Positions 36,539 to 48,800 of a stretch of DNA of 64,000 nt are shown here, piece by piece. The position numbers and the translations under genes were made by a program. Within the stretch, counting starts at the first letter, position 1. Every line of letters begins with the position of its first letter. The DNA comes from Zantedeschia hybrid cultivar (taxonomy: Eukaryota > Streptophyta > Magnoliopsida > Alismatales > Araceae): the NCBI GenBank assembly GCA_030544215.1, contig JARZZO010000010.1, forward strand, positions 54,415,564 to 54,479,563, written 5' to 3'. The notes beneath the pieces are model-generated. The model was not told where the DNA came from. It saw only the letters and a list, made by a program, of their open reading frames with translations, and did no database searches.

Positions 36539-36546
36539 ATTTATAG
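36539..36546 (-). promoter_or_regulatory. TATA box of the antisense gene
   Basis: The minus strand reads CCCCTATAAATACTGG about 205 bp before the antisense ATG at 36334. A start of transcription would be expected near 36,510, giving a leader of about 175 nt. Confidence 0.6.
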
Positions 36547-36559
36547 GGGAGCCTAAGGG

Positions 36560-36880
36560 GGTCGGATGGTGGACTAACGGCCGAGATCCTCCGACCCTTC
36601 TGCTGCTCCTCGCTCGGATGTTTGCCACGTGTCCCGTCCTTTGTCATGATGACGAGCGGGCTGCACGATCAAAGAAAAGCGATCAACGGCCAGGAGTGGC
36701 CCGACCCTTCAGCTACTCCTCCGGATGCTTGCCACGTGTCCCTGATCCCAGTATCGCGAGTCGGAGCGGCGGTAATCCGAGTGATGATCGTTGATGGTTA
36801 AGATCTCCTGTGCTTTCGACTTCCCGTTCGGATGCTCGACATGTGTCCTTTACTCATCGCAAAGCGAGCATAATGGCGGG
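36560..36880. repeat. 107-bp tandem array with G-boxes upstream of the antisense gene
   Basis: Three copies spaced exactly 107 bp carry gccacgtgtcc at 36624 and 36731 and a variant gacatgtgtcc near 36838. CACGTG cores are at 36626-36631 and 36733-36738; the third is CATGTG at 36840-36845. The units also share cccgacccttc and cggatg words. CACGTG is the plant G-box bound by bHLH and bZIP factors. The array lies 80-300 bp upstream of the antisense TATA box. Confidence 0.8.
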
Positions 36881-36940
36881 TGATTCAAAGTCATTCCTGC
36901 CATCATCTAGCGCCCAGAATGTTCAGACAAACCTACGTGT

Positions 36941-37070
36941 ACTTTCGGCTTGGGACGAAGGTGTTCGTCATCAACTTTCGGCTTGGGACGAAGGTATTCG
37001 TCATCAACTTTCGGCTTAGGACGAAAGTATTTGTCATCAGCTCTCAGTTTCGAACAAAGGTTATCTATTA
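36941..37070. repeat. 33-bp tandem repeat, three copies plus a decayed fourth
   Basis: Units start at 36941, 36974 and 37007 with actttcggcttgggacgaag. A fourth, weaker copy follows (ctctcagtttcgaac). It sits just before the PPT and 3' LTR. Confidence 0.9.
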
Positions 37071-37138
37071 GAGCCGAGTATCCTTCCATAAGGGTTTCTG
37101 ATCTTACTCTCGACGTCTCATAATTAGTAGAGAGCGAC

Positions 37139-37150
37139 GAGAGTAGGGGG
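37139..37150 (+). other. Polypurine tract of the Tat element
   Basis: gagagtaggggg lies immediately before the 3' LTR start at 37156, where plus-strand DNA synthesis is primed in LTR retrotransposons. Confidence 0.75.
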
Positions 37151-37155
37151 CCGTG

Positions 37156-37758
37156 TGATGGGCGATAATCCGATTAGGCCTAGCACTAGGGGGCCGACCC
37201 AAATAGGAGAAAGGGCCGAATCACACTCGGCCTATAAAGACAGACGGTTCAGGCACGATTATTGAAATAGCACAGATTCGGCCCAAGCGATGGGTTCAAT
37301 AAACGACCGTATTCGGCCCAGTCATAGCGAATAATAAACCGAAATGGGCCCGGCCCATTCTGGTTAACTGCTATCTAGCCATCGGCCTATAAGCGGGGTA
37401 TTTCGGCAATTTTCTCTCAGACCTCTAAATATAGTCTTATATCGGCTGCCACAAGAAAAAAACATCCATCCTCTGCTATAAAAAGAACGCTATTCATTGC
37501 GGAAAAGATACACCATAAACACTCAAGCTTCTTCTTCCTTCCTTCTAATTAGTCTTTTACCGAGACTGACTTTACCATCGGAGGGGGTTCTTCTGGGCCG
37601 TAACCCAGGACCCTCACTGACTGGTATCTTCCTCCCGCAGGAGCTTCGACTTCGCTCTCGGCCAATCTCTCTGTCCGGATCCCTCTCGGCAATTGGTCTC
37701 TCGGCTGGTATTCGGATTCTACTCTCGGAATCCATCAGTGATAGCTTCGGCTACATCA
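37156..37758 (+). repeat. 3' LTR of the Tat element
   Basis: 603 bp, from TGATGGGCGATAATCC to GCTTCGGCTACATCA, colinear with the 5' LTR and about 6% diverged from it by eye. Confidence 0.93.
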
Positions 37759-37763
37759 TATAC

Positions 37764-39500
37764 TACATTATATGTTTTTAAAGTTTATGTTATTTTTGGA
37801 ACCGAAATTGATTGACTTTTATATTATATAATCTTAGCCACAATTTGTTTGTAGAATTGGTTATCGGGAATTGCTTATCCGAATAACATATACTAGAATA
37901 AGAGACGTTTAGTTTTGATAGTTTTGTAGGACCCACTGACGGAATAGGAAGGATAAGCGATTCTTAAGTCTGAGGTCGAATTGCTTATTCTCTTTGTTCT
38001 AGTATAAGCAATTCTAACACGGTATAAGCCATTTCGTCCATCAAATTAGAATTAGTCTTATTCTTCTCTAATTCTGCAAAGAAAGTGGGACTTAAAGTTT
38101 ATATTATGTTTGAGATATACCTTTTAGATAGTAAAGTCTAATATTTCTTTCATAATTTTATGAAGTTTTTATTTTTGTTATTTTTCATTTTTACCGATTT
38201 GAGATCTTGGTTTGAGGTCATGAGTTCATATCAGGTGTAACCGTCCATGATCTAGGATCCAATTTCATCTTTTTTTATGTCTTCTTATAATCTATCTATT
38301 CTATGACAACTCTTCACGGAACTGCATGCTAATTAAATGGCTTTCGTGCTTCCAGGAAGACGCACTTGACAGAAACTGATGGCCCATTTGGACACGTCTC
38401 CTTTAATGCAGTCATCTTTCACATACGAGTAGCAGCTGCTGCAACAAGGTGTTTTTTTTATTTTTTTTTAAATTCAGTGAATTGGACAACCCGAAGGAAA
38501 TGATCAGTACCATCCGAAACAGGCGGTTAAAAAACTTTCAAAAAAAAAGCTAATAGCCTTTTTATCTTATTTTTTATTCTTAAAACTTTTTAACCATGTG
38601 ATCGAAGTTTAGACAATATAGATCAGCTCCTTATAATTTTGCCCCCTCCGTCTAAATTTTTTAAATAAAAAATAAATTATAATAATTGTCCAATCAAAAC
38701 TGATCGGGATGACTGGATATTGTGGATTTAGAATGTCACGGCACAGTCGTCCTCCGATCATTTTTGGTATATGGTAGTGAAGTAGGGATTATCTAGTTCG
38801 ACATCTGTACTATCTAATTGGATTGTGTTGCTCTACAGTGCCGCATTGTGGTTATTACCCTTTCCATCAAAATACCAACAAGATTTGAATAATTTTACAT
38901 ACATATATCCTTAAATTTATTAAAGTCTTAATAATTTCAATCAAAAATTTTCTGGTAATAAAGTTGGAACTCGCGACATTTTGATGGTAAAGGATAACTA
39001 TGATATTTTTGTAAATGTCAGAGTATTTCTAATAATACGCGGCAATTAGAGGTCTGCGATGGTTTTACATAAACATATGTAAAAGACTTATTTTATAATA
39101 TATCAACCCACACCTTAAATCGAATCTCTTTCTAAATTGATGTTAATGATGTCAAAATGACCTAGCCTAATAAAAAAAATTTCAATTCATTCGCCCTTTT
39201 GGCTTTAATGGACGGGACTGACATCTTAACATTTAAACAAAATCACAAATAAAACATCGACGTCAGAACGGACCCCCAGCGAGACGGACAGGCTTTGGAC
39301 AGAGCCCCCGAGAGAACCACATGATCGGACGGTCAAAAACTCCCCCAATTTTCGGAGCGCGATCGTGGTGAGTTCGCCGCCACGCCCGGATCTGCTCTCC
39401 CCTCGTTGCATTTGCACCCCGGGCAGAGCGCAGAGTAATCTCTAGGGGCAAGGAAGTCAAAGGTGTCTTAAAGTCACCACAGAGGCGCACACCCTCGGTG
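37764..39500. other. Upstream flank of the carrier gene
   Basis: Mostly AT-rich. An imperfect foldback with gaattgctta words lies at 37,870-38,020, and a weak inverted pair lies at 38,848-38,877 and 38,973-39,003 (taccctttccatcaaaat against attttgatggtaaagga). From about 39,250 the base composition becomes GC-rich, as expected near a promoter. No TATA box is obvious. Confidence 0.45.
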
Positions 39501-39560
39501 GCCGCGGCGACACTTCTCTTCAGTCTTCCCTTCCCCCCGTCTCCATTCGCCCAAATCCGC

Positions 39561-39659
39561 ATGCCGTTTTTGAACGGAAGAGAGAGACGAACGCTTCCTC
39601 GTCGCGTTGTTCTTCTCTGTGAGGGGTTGTTGGAGCTGGTAGATCGCGGTTTCTGCTAA
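39561..39659 (+). promoter_or_regulatory. Possible upstream ORFs in the 5' leader
   Basis: An ATG at 39561 opens 32 codons ending TAA at 39657-39659, and a second ATG at 39679 opens three codons ending TGA at 39688-39690. Both precede the main ATG at 39740. Whether they lie in the transcript depends on the unknown start site. Confidence 0.35.
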
Positions 39660-39739
39660 GATTTGTGTGTTTTATCTGATGACGATTTGATCGGGAGGCG
39701 GGAGATTCACCTACGATTGGAGTTCGGAACTTTTCAGGG

Positions 39740-42700
39740 ATGGCCATGCGCCCCACCCACGCCGGGGTTGGATCTTTCGGGCAGACGGAGATTAACTGGG
39801 ACAAGTATGGAATCATCATCATCATCATCTGTCGTTCGTTCCTCTCAGTTTGGGTCCAATTTCTTTGTTATTCGTTCTTATTTCCTCTCCATTTGCAGGA
39901 TTCTGTATCTGGTTCTTTAAACGTGTGTATTGAATTAATTGGTGTATATTGATGCCTTATGGCTGTTGAGAGAGTCTTTGTATGTGTGTCTGATTCACTA
40001 TATAATAGTAGAACCAAATTTTGCCAATTTTACTGCTACGTGAGCCTTAAATTGCCTTCAATTGTGAAACATTGTTGATCTTCATATGCTTAATCATTCT
40101 GCTCTCTTGCAGGCTTGACAAAACCAAATTTTATGTGGTGGGTGCTGGCCTTTTTACTGGTGTCACAGTCGCACTCTATCCAGTTTCTGTTATAAAGACT
40201 CGGGTACAAGTTGCGTCAAAGGAGGTTGCGGAGAAGAATGCCATTTCAATTATCAAAAACATATTAAAAACAGATGGTGTTCCTGGTTTGTATAGGGGGT
40301 TTGGAACTGTCATCACTGGTGCTATTCCAGCCAGAATAATTTTCCTTACTTCTTTGGAGACCACAAAAGTGGCTTCGTTTAGATTGATTGAACCACTCAA
40401 GTTGTCAGAAACAACGCAGGCAGCGATAGCAAATGGTTTAGCTGGCATGACAGCATCTCTTCTTTCTCAAGCTGTATTTGTACCCATTGATGTGGTAAAA
40501 TAACAGTTATACTTGAAGATCGCTCATGTTCTCATTTTCTTAACCTTCGAATGACAATTTTTACCTCTTTCTTTCCTAGTGTGATATGTAGTCCAACAAC
40601 AAATATTCTTCAAATGCTTAAAACAACATAAAGGAAATTATTATTCCAATACTAAGTACAAATACATTTGAAGTGATATTGTTTTCTTGTGAGCATAAGT
40701 TCATTTTGTTTTTGTTCTTATTTTTTTTTGCTCCATGATGTTGGATTTGCATATGTTATTGATGTGCTAGACAAAATTATAATAACATTTACGCCTAGGA
40801 GATTTCGATTGTTACCTTGGACTTACCTTATCATTTTCCTCCGGAAACATTGCTTTCTTATGCACCAAGTGCTCTATTGTAGGGAATTATTTGGTCTGGT
40901 ATTGGCAGTTGGGGATGTCAGATTTTGTTAGAACATACAGTTGAGTCCAAGTTTGAAGAGTTTGCCATTCTTGAAGTAGGGTGGCTTGGCTGAGGGGTGG
41001 CAAATTTTTTGGACTCAATGATCCATGGTGCAATGGCTAAAATGAGGAGCATGGCACCTTTCACAATTGGTAACTTTCATAGTGGCCTATGAACCAAAGC
41101 ATCATCTGCAGTTATTTCACGGAGGGTGCTAATTCCCTTGTCCTGCATTTTTGGAGGTTTGTACTAATTATTGAAGGGTGGTGGATAAGAAGTCCATATT
41201 CAGCATTTCTTTTAAAATTGTGGAAAATAACTTCTTTGCTGCAATCTCTCTCATTCGTTGAAGGAAGATTGTAGAAAGTTGTTTAAGTAGCATTGGAGAA
41301 ACACTCCGGGTCTGGATGATTTCTTTGGTACCTCAACTTTTGGGGATCATCTTGAGGATCAGAAGCCATTTCATGGTCATGTTTTTGCCATTTTTGCCTT
41401 GATAGGACAATGTGTGTTATTTTTTTTGGACATGAGCATGTGGTGAATACTTTGCCAAAGGTTCTAATACAAAGATTCTAAGAACTAGAAGGCCACTTGA
41501 CCATATTTTTGCCCATTTATGCCCTGATAAAAGCAATATATGCCTTTTTCTGAACTTAAACATGTGGTGATTGCTCTGCCAATAGATCAAGTGAAGTTTT
41601 CACCATAAAATTTGTCATGGTAGATTTTCTGGTGCACTAGGAGTAGAGAGAGGCAACAAATAGACCAGAGTAGGCAAACTTTTTCGTTTCACTTTGAAGA
41701 GGGGTAGGCTGAATCTTAAACTTAATTCTAGAAATGATTTTCCTATTTTGTTTTGGAGGAAATGACTTTTCCTAAATCTTTGGTGGCCACAAGAGTCCAT
41801 ATAGTTAGATGCATGCATTGTGTTGATTAATGGGCCCATATCTGTAACAATCTTTATTTGAGACAGATGCAATAAACAAGTGTGAATAGGTGGAATTGAG
41901 GTGGACAAAGGGAATTGAAGTGGACCCACCGTTTCTCCTCCTCATGAGAACCATGTTAATTTCATTCTCCTAACAAACACCCTTGTTTAATCACCAGGCC
42001 ACAAAGTTTAAATGCACAAAGTTTGGAGATCAGGTGCATGCACTTTGCAAGATTGGAGCCTGTCCTGGTGCGTTTTATCAAAACTCATGAGCTGCATTTA
42101 GGGATGCAAATGGTAACCGATAAACCGATTATTCGACCGATCCTTAGCTTATAGGTCAGTTAACGGATGGTCTTTTTAAATCGATATACATAGCGGATAA
42201 GGTAATGGATACAAATTGTTTCTGACCGAATACATATAGTACATTAAGATCCGATTATCCAACCAATTATTAGCTTATAGGATGGTTAATGGATATCATT
42301 TCTAAACCGATAACGGATACAATCATGGTTCTACCTTAGATCTGCACCGAATCCTACCCATTTGCATCCCTAGATGCATTCAGTTTGTTTCCCTAGGTTC
42401 ATTTGAAGGCCATTCCTTGCTATTAATGTATCTGCATAACAAATCACTAGAATCTTATAATCATAGGGAAACCAGTTTGGTTACCTGTTGGTGGCCGTTT
42501 ATTCTCATCATAAATTGATGCATGTGGGAAATTATGGTTAGAAAAACAATCAGATGCAGAAGAAGGAAACTTAATGTCATTGTTGCACTTCCGGATCATT
42601 TTCCCTTTCTTTTTTAACAATCCCCCCATCCCCCCCCACACACCCCTCTAGGCCTTTGGCTTCCAATGAAGCACAAAATTAAATGAATGAAAACCAAGAA

Positions 42701-43751
42701 CTTTGAATATGAAATGTCTCATTCCTTTCTTTAATCATAAATTTTAACTTCTTGTACATGGCGAGTGTAATGAGGATGTTGTAAAATCAATGCCATTCCA
42801 TCACAGTTGCAAATGGATGAATATTGAGGTCCATTGGAAATAATGAATCAAAGAGGTTATAAATGAAAGTGTCTTTGGAGTTGAAAACGTTTTTACTGAT
42901 CAAAGAAATCTATAATCCCATCCTTAAAATTTGGCCAACTTCCGGCATAGGGGGAGGACTTGGACATAATGTGAGGATCAATTGCAATTTGTATTGAAGC
43001 AATGTAGCATTGTAGTTGGCACAAGCCAATGACAACAACATTTGTCAACTGCAATCATTCAAAAGAAGGATAACTGGATGAGCCTTGGTCACCTCTCCTC
43101 TCAACCTGTTGGCTATATACCCCAGCTCAAGTTTCGGTACCTAACGGTTGACCGGTAAGTTGTTGTGACCTTTAAAGAAATCGCTAAAAATTTGATTTTA
43201 ATTTTGGACAGGGCCTAGTGCTGGATTGAACTTGAATTAATTTGGAGGGTGAGCCTTGGGACGGTGTACATGCAATTAAATTTATAAGAAGGTGGGACAG
43301 GGTATGTGCTTTGAGGTGCACTGCTTCTGGCTTTCGTGCCTTTGTGGACACTAGACAGACCAGCAGAGACAAGAGTTGAACCTGCATGTCCTAGTTTGAA
43401 GGACAGAGACCCTTCCTATCTAGCTGTCCAAGGATATGTGTGAGCTAGTGTCAAAATCAGTCCAAGATAGCCGTCCAGGGAAGACAGGAAGATGTGCTCC
43501 GTGCCAGTTTAGACTGAGTTCATCAACTTCAATGGTGAAAGGGGAAGAAAGCATTCAACAAAAGAAGCAGAGGAGAATGACAAAGGGAGGAGGCAGAGAG
43601 AAGAGGTAAAGGACAGGTGAGAGAGAGTGTAGAGATTAGAAAAGATGGAGGAAGAGAAGAAATGAGGGACTCTGAACGCAGGGAGGCAGAGTCAGTATGG
43701 GGAGAAGAAGGGGGAGTAATTGGAGAGGGGTCAAGGGAGCAGAGATGTGTA

Positions 43752-43814
<63 letters not shown>

Positions 43815-45587
43815 AACAAGATGGACAGCCAGCAGCCTGGGTAAATGCTACTTGTTCCCTTATTCTCCTTAATGGGAGAGAATGTGAATTAGAGAGATGA
43901 GGAGGCATGAAAAGAAAGAAAGCAAAGGCAGCCACTATCTTCTACCTCTCTCTGATTCATCCTTGCTGGATATGAATGAGATCAAGCTAGAGAGAAGATG
44001 GCATATAGGTTTGCAAAATACCACCTGGAAGGGTTGGCTGTAAGAGATATGCAGGTGGAGCCTGTTGTATGGGCAAGTGGAGAGTGAGGCAGACAGAAAA
44101 AAATGAGGCATCTTTGAGAAAGCTGCAGATGGAGAGGAAGGAAAGAAGAAATGGAGGATGGGCAGCTGCTTGAGGCCATTTGCTGGTTCTTCCCTGCTTG
44201 GTTTGTGGAGGGAGAAAGCAGAATGCACAGTAGAGAGATGAGGGAAGATAGCATGGAAGAGATCAGGAGAGAGAGAGAGAGAGAGTTGATGGGGATTGAT
44301 AGAGAGAGGGCTTGACAGAGAAAGGGAGGAGATGAAGAATAATGACAGTTTAATGAAAGAAGTGAGAGCATTATGGGAAAAGATGATGGAGGACAAGGGG
44401 ACTGACGGAGGAGGAATACCTGTAGAGTTCTGAATGTGCAATGGTGGCTGCCTTGCAAAGGAAAAGCTTGTTGCATTTCGCGATTTTGAGAGACTTCTTC
44501 CCCATCTTCCTTATTTAATCTTCTTGTCTATTTTCTATGATGATGGCCATAGAATGAACAAGGATGCCTTAGACTCGTGTGTCATTAGGACTCAGCAGCA
44601 GTGATGCCTGATGAATAGATAATTGCAATGAGAAGCCATGTGTTATCAGCCTCTTGAATGGCATCATTTCATAAATACAAGGATAGTGATGCATGCGTGA
44701 CTGGATGCTTGTGCTCACCCTTTTAGAATTGGCCACTAAACAGACTGCTGCAGTGTAATCTGCACTTTACTTGGGTAACATTTGTAATTATAATGGTCCA
44801 TTTCATATCTTGAAGTTACTTGGATAACTACAAATCAGCAGTTATGGAATTACATAAGTGGATTACCCCTTGCTAAACCCCCGACTTCCAACTCTCGATC
44901 CTAATAAATCTCTGAACACCCTTATGGGTGAGGCAGGTCATAGGCTGACTTGGGACGCTCTCATGTTACATCGTTGTGGTCCCACTTCCTAGTCACAAAG
45001 TGCACTTTACTAGGTTTCCATCATTGCATAAGTTGATTGTGTCACAAGTTTGGATTTTTGTGAGACTTCATTTTAGAAAGAATATTTAAAAAGAAGATTT
45101 TTGGGGATTTTGAAAATGGGTTCGTTTTACTTTAATATGTAGACTTTGAGAACTTGGAATTAATCCTTAGGGAATCTAGGGCTTTGAATCAGCTGTGGAT
45201 CCATGCATTTGACCTCTTCCCGCGGACCTCAGTCAGTGTTGATTACGTTAATCACTGATTGGCAACCCTTGATTAACTGTCCATTAGAACCCATTGACGT
45301 GACACAAGACTAGGGGGGGGGGCATCCGGTGGCTCCACCGGCGGTGGGGGGAAGAGCCCCCGGTGGCTCTTCCTCCCCCCTTCCTTCCTTTTTTTTTTTT
45401 CCTTCTTCGCCTTCCTTTCTTTCTTTTTTCCTTTTTTTTTTTTTCTGTTCTTTCCTTTTTTACCCCCCCAACCACCGATGGGGTCTATAAAAGCACCGGT
45501 GGGAGAGGAGGAGACCCACCGGTGGGTCTCTTTTCTCAACCGCACCCCTCTCTCTCTCTCTTTTCTGCTCCTTCTCTCATCCCATTG

Positions 45588-45653
<66 letters not shown>

Positions 45654-45786
45654 TCTCCTTTTCCTGAGCGCAGGGCCCAGAACAGGGGACCGGTGTCCCT
45701 GTTTGCTGTGGCTGCCTGCCTGGTGCTGCGGCTCTGCTGCGGCTGCTGTTGCCTCCTCTGCTGCGGCTGCTGGCTGCAGGTATTGC

Positions 45787-45863
<77 letters not shown>

Positions 45864-48800
45864 CCCCTTTCCCCTTCTTTTTCCGACATGCACGTATACA
45901 TGTCATGCATAAATAAATGTAGGGCATGAACCCTAGCTCATTCATCATTTTCTTTCACATATATGCATATGGTATAAAGGAAATCTCAGCTTATTTTAAT
46001 GCGTGCATGTGTATGCCATACACACATGCATGTTCAGGGGATGACAAATCTTGTGCAAACAACTTTATACTCTGTAACGGAAAGGGGCGCTCCTTGCCTC
46101 AGCTGTGGCATCCATCGTAAAAGCTAGCATGATTATTCTTAGGGGATAGATTGTATGGGCCCATTCTTCCAATAAATTAATGTTACTTCACTTTAAAAAT
46201 CAAGAAACATAAAATGGGAACACATGGCAAACCATTGCAGTCCAAATTTGAACATCACAGTGGATTAGGATTCATAACTACATCTATTCTAGGCCATAAT
46301 TCATCAAACTCGTCTCTTTCATTATTCGTCATCTTACCTCATGGCTTAGTGTAAATCATCATTTTTCCTTTTTTTGTCATAGATCTTATCATTCCTCATC
46401 TCATTCTTTATCATCCAACATTATCCTTTGTTGTCACTAATCATTACTATTCCCTGCTTGCAACCATGTCAAATTATCTACAGTTAAATATTTTATTATA
46501 CATACATATCAATAGATAATAGGGTAAAATTTCAAGTTCCTAGGGTTTCTCCTAATTAACGACTTAATCTTTCTTAAATCATGTCCTAGTAACCACACTT
46601 AGTATGAAAGCACTATAAAGCTATTTATGACATGCATAAATAGTAAACACATCTATCTTATATCTGTCTTCAATTGTCAATGACTGAGCATGCTTTCACT
46701 TTTAACATGGTATCTTGATTTTGAACCATCAATCCTAAGCAGTGTTTTAAACTTGGCTGCCTAGGCAACTAGGCATCTGCGTAGATGACTCACAGCCCTT
46801 TTCCCGCTTAGCAATTTCGGTCTCTTCTCTTTGTGTTTCACAAATTTTTGATTGATGGATTACTGTCACAATATATGTAGCCTTGGAAATTGCTCCTTAT
46901 AAATATCTCTCTAAGTTTCGTTCCTACTTATTCATGCACACTTCATCTTATTGTCTTTCTTATGGCCTTAACTGCTGGTGAGCGCAAAGAGGTGCATCAT
47001 AATCTACAACAGGGGCCAACTGAAAATAGGTCCACTGTAGTTCCAAAGCCCATGAAATCTGTAACTGGTGATCTACAATGGGACTTCTCCTAGTGTCTAG
47101 ACAGGGGCACAACTACTCGTCTTCGTCCTGTGTGTCATGTGTGTAGCATTTTAGAATCTTTAGTGTCATCCCTGTATCACTTGTGGGCTTGCAACATCTC
47201 CTCTTTTGACCCTTTTCATGTGTTCCCATTACCTTGGTTACAGTGCCTGTGCCATGCTCTATGCAGCTGATTGCTTTGCATTTGATGTTGGAAGCGAATA
47301 ACATCTTCCCAAATATGTCTGGCTTTTTTTTCTTGGTTTCTGTGCGGTTGTCATCCTTTGTGGGTTTTTTTTTCCTTCTTTGCTCTTTGCATATTGTGGA
47401 CCCTGTTATACCCTTAGTCTTCTAGTACTATAGAGAATCCTACCTACCAGACTCAGGGTCAAAAGGTCCTTGACAAAAATATATTTTCTCTCTTTTTGCT
47501 GTTTTGATGCCCCCTTCAGCCTTCCCAGTTTGAAGGATACTGGGTGTCTCTCATTTGGTTAATTTTTAACCCTACATCTTTGGCCATGTTATGAGCAATG
47601 GGATGAATGCTCTATCCTTTGAGCTACATGTTTAGATACACTTTTGCATCTTCCTTATGCTTTTTTGTCGTGTTTAATGCATATTATATTATTCTTGAAA
47701 AACATAGTTACAGTAATTTAAGATTTATAATTCAGCAATTTGGATATTTTATGATGCTTATACAGTTACATATATGGGATATCCATAGTTAATAACATCA
47801 TCAATTGGTATAGGACGTACATAAGGAACCACAAAAAAAAAGGCTGGAAAGTAATTGCCTTGGATTTAAGGTGCTCGCCTTGCTGTCTAGGCAGTCCTCC
47901 TAGACAATAAGGGGGTCAACTGACTCACTCCACCTTGGTTTTTTTTTTTTTAAGTGGATGGTACCACTGTTCTATTAATAAAAATAAGGGTATGTACAAG
48001 TACAAGAGTGTTCTGCTTACAAAAGCCCTAAAACAAAATACACCAAGCAGGTGTGAGAAAACTCTACAAAGACTCACTCCCCAACAAAACAAAAAGAGGG
48101 GAGTTAGAAGACATTCCTTTACAAAAGTTTGAAGCCCATTCTCTCACCCTACTACAAATGAAATTCTCCACCTTGGCATTTTTAAAACATTGATCCTGAG
48201 CGTGAATCATGAACTTATATATGCACTGGTATAGTCCTCTAATGTTAACTTATATGCTTTCTTCTAAACATGAAACCCTACTTGGCATGAGTGATCTAGG
48301 CATGCAAGCATATGGAACAAGCATGCATAATTCAAGAAAAAATCAACTCCTTCTAATAGGTGCATAGAGTTCTAACCCAAACCCCAAAAAACCCAAGAAG
48401 AATAGGGGACAGACTAGACGAAGTATCACCCTACCTTTCAAAAACCTTAGGAGCGCCTTCAAGTTTTCCCGGCTCTCCTCAAATGTGAACTTGCAGTACA
48501 TTAAGGTGAGAAATGCTCCTCTTGCCATTGCTGTGTTGCCAACAAAAATCCCCTCTTGGGTCTCCCCTTTTCTGTTTCTCTTTATCTTCTTTGGGCCTTC
48601 AAGCTTTTAAAGGCTTAGACCCTTTAAGACTAAGCAAGTTTTTAGAGCCTTAGACCCTTTAAGACTAAGCTCTTTGGAGGTTTTTTACTTATAGAGCTTC
48701 TTATCCTATCAGGGCTCCAGGCTTGTGGGGTAAAAGCTTATTTATAGTGGTGGGGAACTAGCTACTTCCTTGAAATGTCTGATATGGGAATAATCTTTCA

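Larger units (their letters stand above)
27031..37758 (+). mobile_element. Ty3/gypsy retrotransposon, Tat lineage, with antisense gene
   Basis: A 10,728-bp element with two LTRs, a PBS, a PPT, decayed gag and pol on the plus strand, and a large region between pol and the 3' LTR holding a spliced antisense gene. The flanks are gatac (27026-27030) and tatac (37759-37763), a 5-bp duplication with one mismatch. Tat membership rests on the gag style, the GLYCYTWMPFGLKNAEATYQ RT block, a second RNase H domain (YVDGSA, NNAAEYEAL, GDSQLI) and the antisense frame, known in Grande/RIRE2/Retand relatives. By eye the LTRs differ at roughly 35-40 of 600 sites (about 6%), older than the minus-strand gypsy element. 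It is not autonomous. Confidence 0.92.

Noticed and set aside
43529..44476. Several 90-168-codon minus-strand frames
   Set aside because: The block is purine-rich, which removes stops from the complementary strand; Ser/Leu/Pro-rich products without domains.
45273..45948. Long overlapping frames on both strands (up to 188 codons)
   Set aside because: Built from poly-T/poly-A, (CT)n and (AT)n runs.
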